Origin: Flavobacteriales bacterium
GTDB taxonomy: Bacteria; Bacteroidota; Bacteroidia; UBA10329
Length of the DNA stretch: 28,363 bases
Direction of reading: 5' to 3'
Assembly (NCBI GenBank): GCA_003456455.1
Contig: DMRV01000247.1
Coordinates: 1 to 28,363, forward strand
Each line of letters opens with the position of its first letter. Positions within the stretch are counted from its first letter, which is position 1. The notes under the pieces are model-generated. The model did not search any database. It was given only the letters and a program-made list of their open reading frames with translations, and was not told the DNA's origin. The position numbers and the translations under genes were made by a program. Positions 24,002 through 28,363 of the stretch are shown in pieces.

Positions 24002-24034
24002 GTCTCTAAATCCCATACCTTTAGTAAATGAGAC
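24002..24034 (+). promoter_or_regulatory. Inverted-repeat element, copy 1 (GTCTC-N23-GAGAC), spanning the CHAT 3 start codon
   Basis: GTCTC (24002-24006) and GAGAC (24030-24034) flank 23 bases that contain ATACCTTTAG; an inner CTAAA...TTTAG can also pair. The CHAT 3 ATG (24028-24030) lies at the right arm. The same arms, loop length and ATACCTTTAG core recur at 27927-27959. Confidence 0.5.
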
Positions 24035-27000
24035 TGTTGTTATTTATACTAATAACCACCAGCACATTAAATTGTCTGGGGCAATACACCGAATACGGAA
24101 AAGCTAGAATTATTCATCAAACAGGAGATCTAAACCTTGCTGAAGTTGAGTATCTGAAAGCAATAAATATTTGTGATTCATTGGATTTAGACACCACTGA
24201 AATCAAGCTTTCCTGTCTCAAAGGTCTCTCAGCACTATACTCCTTGAAAGAAGAGTCTCAGAAAGAAAGAGAGTATCTGACAAAAGCAATGTTGCTGGAA
24301 AGCAATCTGCCCGAATCTCACAAGACCGACAGACGTCTTGAGTTTCAAGAATTAATGGTCCAGGCACAAATCTTCTTTTTTAACGGTGCCGTAGAGGATG
24401 CTATTAGAGTTGGCGAAGAAGCGTTAGCAGTTTCAACACAGGAGGACACGTTAGAATATGAATACCTCTATGCTGCCACGAGCTTGGCGTACGGATATTT
24501 TTCTACTGGTGATATTGATAAAGTTGAAGAGATTTCTTACCAGACCCTGTCGGCCGCTAAAAAGGCCAATAATTATGAAGCTAATTTCCTAGGAATTTTC
24601 CTCTGCCATCTAGCTTATGTCAGTTCAGCAAGGAATGATTTTGAATCTGCGTTTAAGCTTTATGAGAGCGTTATTGCAATATATGACAATGAAAACAGGG
24701 AAATTGACGACACCTACTTTGTTGCTGCGAGTGGTCTTGGATTGCTCAATTTTCAGCTTGGTGATTATCATGAAGCAAAGTATTACTTCGAGTACTGTTT
24801 AGATGGAATGATAGAAATGATTGAATCTGGAAAATTAAACCCAGGTGATCCGCGGCTATTAACATTGCTAAGTAACGTTGCTGTAGTGTCAGTTAGCATA
24901 GGAGAAATAGGTAGAGCCGAGGAATTATTTTTCCGGGCATTAGATATGTTGGCGTCTGACTCTACATCAGCCGAAGCTGAACTAAAGTACAATCCTCAGA
25001 CTTATGCAATTTACTCAGGACTTGGTGATCTGTATATGATTACAGGAAAGTTGGATGAGTCAGTGAAATACTACAGGAAATCATTGAATGATTTAAGCAA
25101 ATTGAACAAAACGACATCAAACGAAATAGCGATAAGAAATAGCCTCGGAACTGCCTTTTTAAAGCAAGGAAATTATGATGAAGCAGAGCGCGAACTTTTA
25201 AATGCCTATGACTTACAGGTTGAGTTATCAGCCGAGAATCATAGTAACTTATCTAAACTCTTTTTATCGTTTGGCACTCTCTACAGAGCAATTGGCGAAT
25301 ATGAAAAAGCGGAAAACTATTACCTTCAATCAATTGAGTTGTCGAAAGAACTTTTAGGGGAGTCTCATCCACAGTATTGGATCGCACTATCAAGTTTGGG
25401 GGTGTTTTATTTTGAATTCGGTAATTACGATAAAGGCTTTCAGTATACATTATTGGCAGAAAGCCTTGTTCTTGAATCAGAATCTGAGGATTACCAAGAA
25501 TACAGTGACATCCTTTCACATATTGCTTATGGCTACGGTCAAGTTGGAGATTGGGATAATCAACTTACAACGTATAAAAAGGAGCAAGAATTTCTCGAAC
25601 GAAATGGCAGAAACCTCACTACTGATTACGCTCTCAATTTAAATAATCGGGCTATTGCACTAATTGAGTTGCAGGACGAAGAGAAGGCCCAAGAGCTTCT
25701 TGTTGAATCAATCGAGCTGTATCGCACACTAAAGTTGGACAGCGGTATCAACTGTGCACTGGCACTTTCTAACCTTTCTTATATCTACTCTAAGCAAGGA
25801 AACGACTCGCTTAGCGAAAGCTACGCAATCAAAGCAATGAATATTAGGCTGGTAAACTTTGGTAAAAATCATAGCTCTTACGTGAGCTCCATAAGCGAAC
25901 TGGGTTATATCTATAATAAGATTGGGAAACATAACGAAGCTGCTGCTCTCTACACAGAAGAACAGCAGATAAGACTTTCACTGATTAACGAGAATTTCTA
26001 CTTCATGTCTGAGAAGGAGAAGATGGATTATTTGAACGATTTCAATTATCACTTCCAGCATTGGAGAAGTCTCTACCATTATTATTATACCCAGAAGAAT
26101 TCGATTTCGACAAATTTCTTTGACTTGGAATTGGGAATTAAAGACATGATTCTTCAAGGAAGTATTGGTCTTCGTAATCACTTAGAGAACAGTCCAGACA
26201 CATCAAGAACAGCAGACTACAAGAAATGGATGAAATTAAATCTCAGTCTTGCTAATAATCCAGCACCCGAAAATGAGCCTGGTGTTAAATTCATCGGAAT
26301 CGGTATTTCGTTTGATTTTCCGGATGACACTCTCATAATTAGAGGGGTGATGAAGAACGGTCCAGCATACTCCAGTTCATTATCTGGGGGCGATAGAGTT
26401 TTAGCTATCGATGGAGTGAAAGTTGCAGGGGTAAGAATGGCGGTTAAAGAGATTACAAGCCTTTTATCCGGAAGAGAGAATACAACTGTAAAATTGAACG
26501 TATTGAATGCCCTTGGTTCAAATCAAAGAGAGATAAGTATAGTACGTGGTATAATTGATACAAGAACCCAGGCAACCAAGGATAAAGAGGAAGCCGATAA
26601 ATTGGAAAAGCAGTTGAGTCGACTATCTGAGGAATTTAAGGAGTTGAGAGAACAAGTGACATGGGATATGGTGCAGAACGAACTGGCTCCTGATGAGGCC
26701 GCCATAGAGTTCTCATCCTTCGAGTACATCGATTCAACAGGGAACTGGACTGATAGCACCCTTTACACAGCGTTGGTTCTAAGAGCAGAGGACCCCTACC
26801 CTCACATGGTCACCCTTTTTGAGCAGAAAGAGCTGGATGCGCTCTTTGATACCACTGCGAGCATATCAATGCTATACAGAGGAGCGGTTCCTGTATCCGA
26901 TGCCACCGTAAGCTATGGAGAAGACCTGTATAATCTGGTCTGGTCGCCACTGGACAGTTTGCTGGAAGGAGTTGACCGAGTGTACTTCTCACCCAGTGGT

Positions 27001-27921
27001 TCATTGCACAAGCTGTCATTCAGTGCCATACCTTACTCTCGAGACTCGTTACTGTCAGACCGCTATGACCTGAACAGAGTAAGCAGCACAGCAGTACTTA
27101 CAAGATCGTCCAGTAATGACAGACCCAAGAACATGGTTCTGTTCGGTGGAATGAATTATAGCATGGATACACTTGAGATGAAGGAGCTAGCTATTACCAC
27201 TGGTTTAGACCTCTACTCCAGAGACCTGCCACCTGACCTTGAAAAAGGTGGAGAAACATGGAGCAACTTGCCAGGAACATTGCAGGAAGTTCAGACCATA
27301 GGTGCTCTCGCTAAGGAGAATGATATTCAGGTAACCACACATACTGGCAACGATGCCTTGGAGGAGCGCTTCAAAGCATTGGGAGGAAACTCTCCGGACA
27401 TAGTCCACCTTGCTACCCACGGTTTCTTTTATCCTGACCCAGATAAGCAGAAGCGCGATGGTATAATGATAGGAAATCAAGGAAGCAGCTTCAAACTATC
27501 AGACGACCCATTGTACCGAGCGGGAATCCTATTCTCAGGAGCCAATACATACTTGACTGGACAGAATCTACCCAGTGGGGTTGACAACGGGGTTCTTACA
27601 GCCAAGGAGGCCACATACGTGTCTTTACGGAATACCGAACTACTGGTGTTGAGCGCTTGTGAGACCGGGTTGGGTGAAATACAAGGAAGTGAGGGAGTAT
27701 TCGGGCTGCAGCGGGCCTTTAGGGCATCGGGTGCAGATAATCTACTTATGAGCCTTTGGAAGGTTCCGGACAATGAAACAGCGGAGTTCATGGAGGCATT
27801 TTACGGTCATTACTTCAGCGACCACAGCATTAAAGACTCATACCAACATGCCCAAAAGGTGATGCGTGGCAAATACCCAAATGACCCTTACAAATGGGCT
27901 GGGTTTGTGCTGATGAGGTAA
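24028..27921 (+). CDS. Exported TPR-PDZ-CHAT protease (CHAT 3)
   Basis: 1297 residues. A signal peptide (RLLLFILITTSTLNCLGQ) precedes a TPR superhelix of about thirteen repeats (about 25-650) and the pre-CHAT helical section (MSEKEKMDYLNDFNYHFQHW to KKWMKLNLSLANNPAPE). A PDZ domain covers about 754-838: FIGIGISF, IIRGVMKNGPAYSSSLSGGD with RVLAIDGVK, and REISIVR. The LEKQLSRLSEEFKELREQVTW helix and CHAT (879-1297) follow. Dyad: His1131 in HLATHGFFYPDP and Cys1211 in LSACETGLGEIQG. PDZ and CHAT regions are clearly homologous to CHAT 2, but the 3' end does not share the near-identical block linking CHAT 1 and CHAT 2. It is likely expressed with the upstream 76-aa gene. Confidence 0.9.
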   Translation: MRLLLFILITTSTLNCLGQYTEYGKARIIHQTGDLNLAEVEYLKAINICDSLDLDTTEIKLSCLKGLSALYSLKEESQKEREYLTKAMLLESNLPESHKTDRRLEFQELMVQAQIFFFNGAVEDAIRVGEEALAVSTQEDTLEYEYLYAATSLAYGYFSTGDIDKVEEISYQTLSAAKKANNYEANFLGIFLCHLAYVSSARNDFESAFKLYESVIAIYDNENREIDDTYFVAASGLGLLNFQLGDYHEAKYYFEYCLDGMIEMIESGKLNPGDPRLLTLLSNVAVVSVSIGEIGRAEELFFRALDMLASDSTSAEAELKYNPQTYAIYSGLGDLYMITGKLDESVKYYRKSLNDLSKLNKTTSNEIAIRNSLGTAFLKQGNYDEAERELLNAYDLQVELSAENHSNLSKLFLSFGTLYRAIGEYEKAENYYLQSIELSKELLGESHPQYWIALSSLGVFYFEFGNYDKGFQYTLLAESLVLESESEDYQEYSDILSHIAYGYGQVGDWDNQLTTYKKEQEFLERNGRNLTTDYALNLNNRAIALIELQDEEKAQELLVESIELYRTLKLDSGINCALALSNLSYIYSKQGNDSLSESYAIKAMNIRLVNFGKNHSSYVSSISELGYIYNKIGKHNEAAALYTEEQQIRLSLINENFYFMSEKEKMDYLNDFNYHFQHWRSLYHYYYTQKNSISTNFFDLELGIKDMILQGSIGLRNHLENSPDTSRTADYKKWMKLNLSLANNPAPENEPGVKFIGIGISFDFPDDTLIIRGVMKNGPAYSSSLSGGDRVLAIDGVKVAGVRMAVKEITSLLSGRENTTVKLNVLNALGSNQREISIVRGIIDTRTQATKDKEEADKLEKQLSRLSEEFKELREQVTWDMVQNELAPDEAAIEFSSFEYIDSTGNWTDSTLYTALVLRAEDPYPHMVTLFEQKELDALFDTTASISMLYRGAVPVSDATVSYGEDLYNLVWSPLDSLLEGVDRVYFSPSGSLHKLSFSAIPYSRDSLLSDRYDLNRVSSTAVLTRSSSNDRPKNMVLFGGMNYSMDTLEMKELAITTGLDLYSRDLPPDLEKGGETWSNLPGTLQEVQTIGALAKENDIQVTTHTGNDALEERFKALGGNSPDIVHLATHGFFYPDPDKQKRDGIMIGNQGSSFKLSDDPLYRAGILFSGANTYLTGQNLPSGVDNGVLTAKEATYVSLRNTELLVLSACETGLGEIQGSEGVFGLQRAFRASGADNLLMSLWKVPDNETAEFMEAFYGHYFSDHSIKDSYQHAQKVMRGKYPNDPYKWAGFVLMR

Positions 27922-27926
27922 GACCC

Positions 27927-27959
27927 GTCTCAAAAGCTGATACCTTTAGCATATGAGAC
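27927..27959 (+). promoter_or_regulatory. Inverted-repeat element, copy 2 (GTCTC-N23-GAGAC), upstream of the second caspase-like gene
   Basis: GTCTC (27927-27931) and GAGAC (27955-27959) flank 23 bases with ATACCTTTAG, then ATGAGACTG as in copy 1. Here that ATG opens only six codons before a stop, so conservation of the element is not explained by coding. It begins five bases after the CHAT 3 stop. Confidence 0.5.
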
Positions 27960-27991
27960 TGAGAGATATTTAGTCTTGGATGCTAAAATAA

Positions 27992-28363
27992 ATGACCCAA
28001 AACCGCTTAATAATGAGATGTAGTATTAGTATTCTGTTGCTCTTCTTTGTTGGTCAGCTTACAGCACAAAGTCCAACAGAAGAGACTCGAGGTGCAAATC
28101 CTATAGCAACTAATTCTGACGAAGCATTAGGGCAGGAAATCAGCTACCATGCAATTATCTTCGCTGTTGAGGATTATGAAGACCCCAACATCAGAGACCT
28201 GGAACATCCAGTAACTGATGCAAAGAATCTACGTGATGTACTCATTGACAAATATGGTTTCGAATCAGATAACGTTGATTTGCTAATCAACCCAACCGAA
28301 TCTCAAATCATCCAATCTTTAGACGCGGCTGTAAAAACCTTTACTGATTCCCCCGCAAATTAC
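27992..28363 (+). CDS. Caspase-like (C14-type) exported protein, N-terminal part, cut by the window end
   Basis: The frame is open from ATG 27992 to the last base (124 codons). ATG 28013 is a good alternative start that gives a cleaner signal peptide (RCSISILLLFFVGQLTAQ). After a short linker, YHAIIFAVEDYEDPNIRDLEHPVTDAKNLRDVLIDKYGF and NVDLLINPTESQII match the first two strands and helix of caspase-family domains (compare HSLIIALGDY and NIHIVTNAETKADI in the lipoprotein caspase of this window). The catalytic His and Cys lie beyond the edge and cannot be checked. It continues the plus-strand protease series 70 bases after CHAT 3. Confidence 0.75.
   Translation, partial: MTQNRLIMRCSISILLLFFVGQLTAQSPTEETRGANPIATNSDEALGQEISYHAIIFAVEDYEDPNIRDLEHPVTDAKNLRDVLIDKYGFESDNVDLLINPTESQIIQSLDAAVKTFTDSPANY

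Noticed and set aside
15920..27921. Craspase (type III-E CRISPR) with TPR-CHAT effector
   Set aside because: No cas gene or CRISPR array is in the window, and the CHAT proteins here have signal peptides.
24002..27959. GTCTC-N23-GAGAC elements as rho-independent terminators
   Set aside because: The arms are only five bases, the loop is long, and no T-run follows; copy 1 overlaps a start codon.
27954..27974. ATGAGACTG after CHAT 3 as a gene start
   Set aside because: The frame stops after six codons; the caspase-like gene starts further on at 27992 or 28013.

Overview
The window looks like chromosomal DNA of a member of the Bacteroidota. Base composition is moderately AT-rich, start codons lack recognisable Shine-Dalgarno sequences, and several promoters fit the Bacteroidota consensus (TTTG-N19-TAnnTTTG ahead of the tRNA). 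Protein families also fit: caspase-DUF4384 lipoproteins, TPR-CHAT proteins, and a sigma-70-like factor paired with a membrane anti-sigma-like protein. No species can be named from the sequence alone.

Layout. Positions 1-301 hold the end of an EamA/DMT-type transporter. A tRNA-Val(TAC) with its own promoter and a hairpin behind it (373-532) is the probable attachment site of an integrated element. Reading leftwards into it is a MerR-type regulator, a 58-aa ORF and a large serine recombinase (3175 to 451). The recombinase reading frame ends inside the tRNA anticodon loop. Divergent from the regulator are a small zinc-ribbon protein and a small membrane protein, closed by a terminator (3865-3889). 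A gene-poor stretch (3821-4394) full of inverted repeats precedes a type IV restriction operon: an EVE-domain-containing McrB and an McrC nuclease. The same strand continues with almost no gaps into a small hypothetical protein, an exported M48 metallopeptidase and an exported protein that shares its N-terminal domain with the peptidase.

From 11.2 kb to the right edge the window is dominated by exported proteases. A sigma factor and a membrane anti-sigma-like protein converge on a minus-strand pair: a papain-like protease and a caspase-fold lipoprotein with a DUF4384 domain. Divergent from that pair is a series of three large, signal-peptide-bearing TPR-CHAT proteases (CHAT is itself a caspase-like fold). 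The first carries ankyrin repeats. The second and third carry a PDZ domain between the TPR array and the protease. A two-helix membrane protein lies between the second and third, and a second caspase-like gene is cut by the window end.

Interpretation (inference). The right half may be a co-regulated, cell-envelope protease system of clan CD enzymes (CHAT and caspase) plus a papain-like enzyme. An exact 15-bp promoter-like repeat lies in front of both the sigma operon and the 76-aa/third-CHAT unit. A second repeated inverted-repeat element precedes the third CHAT gene and the final caspase gene. I see no CRISPR array, cas gene, reverse transcriptase, transposase, gasdermin-like pore protein or rRNA in the window.
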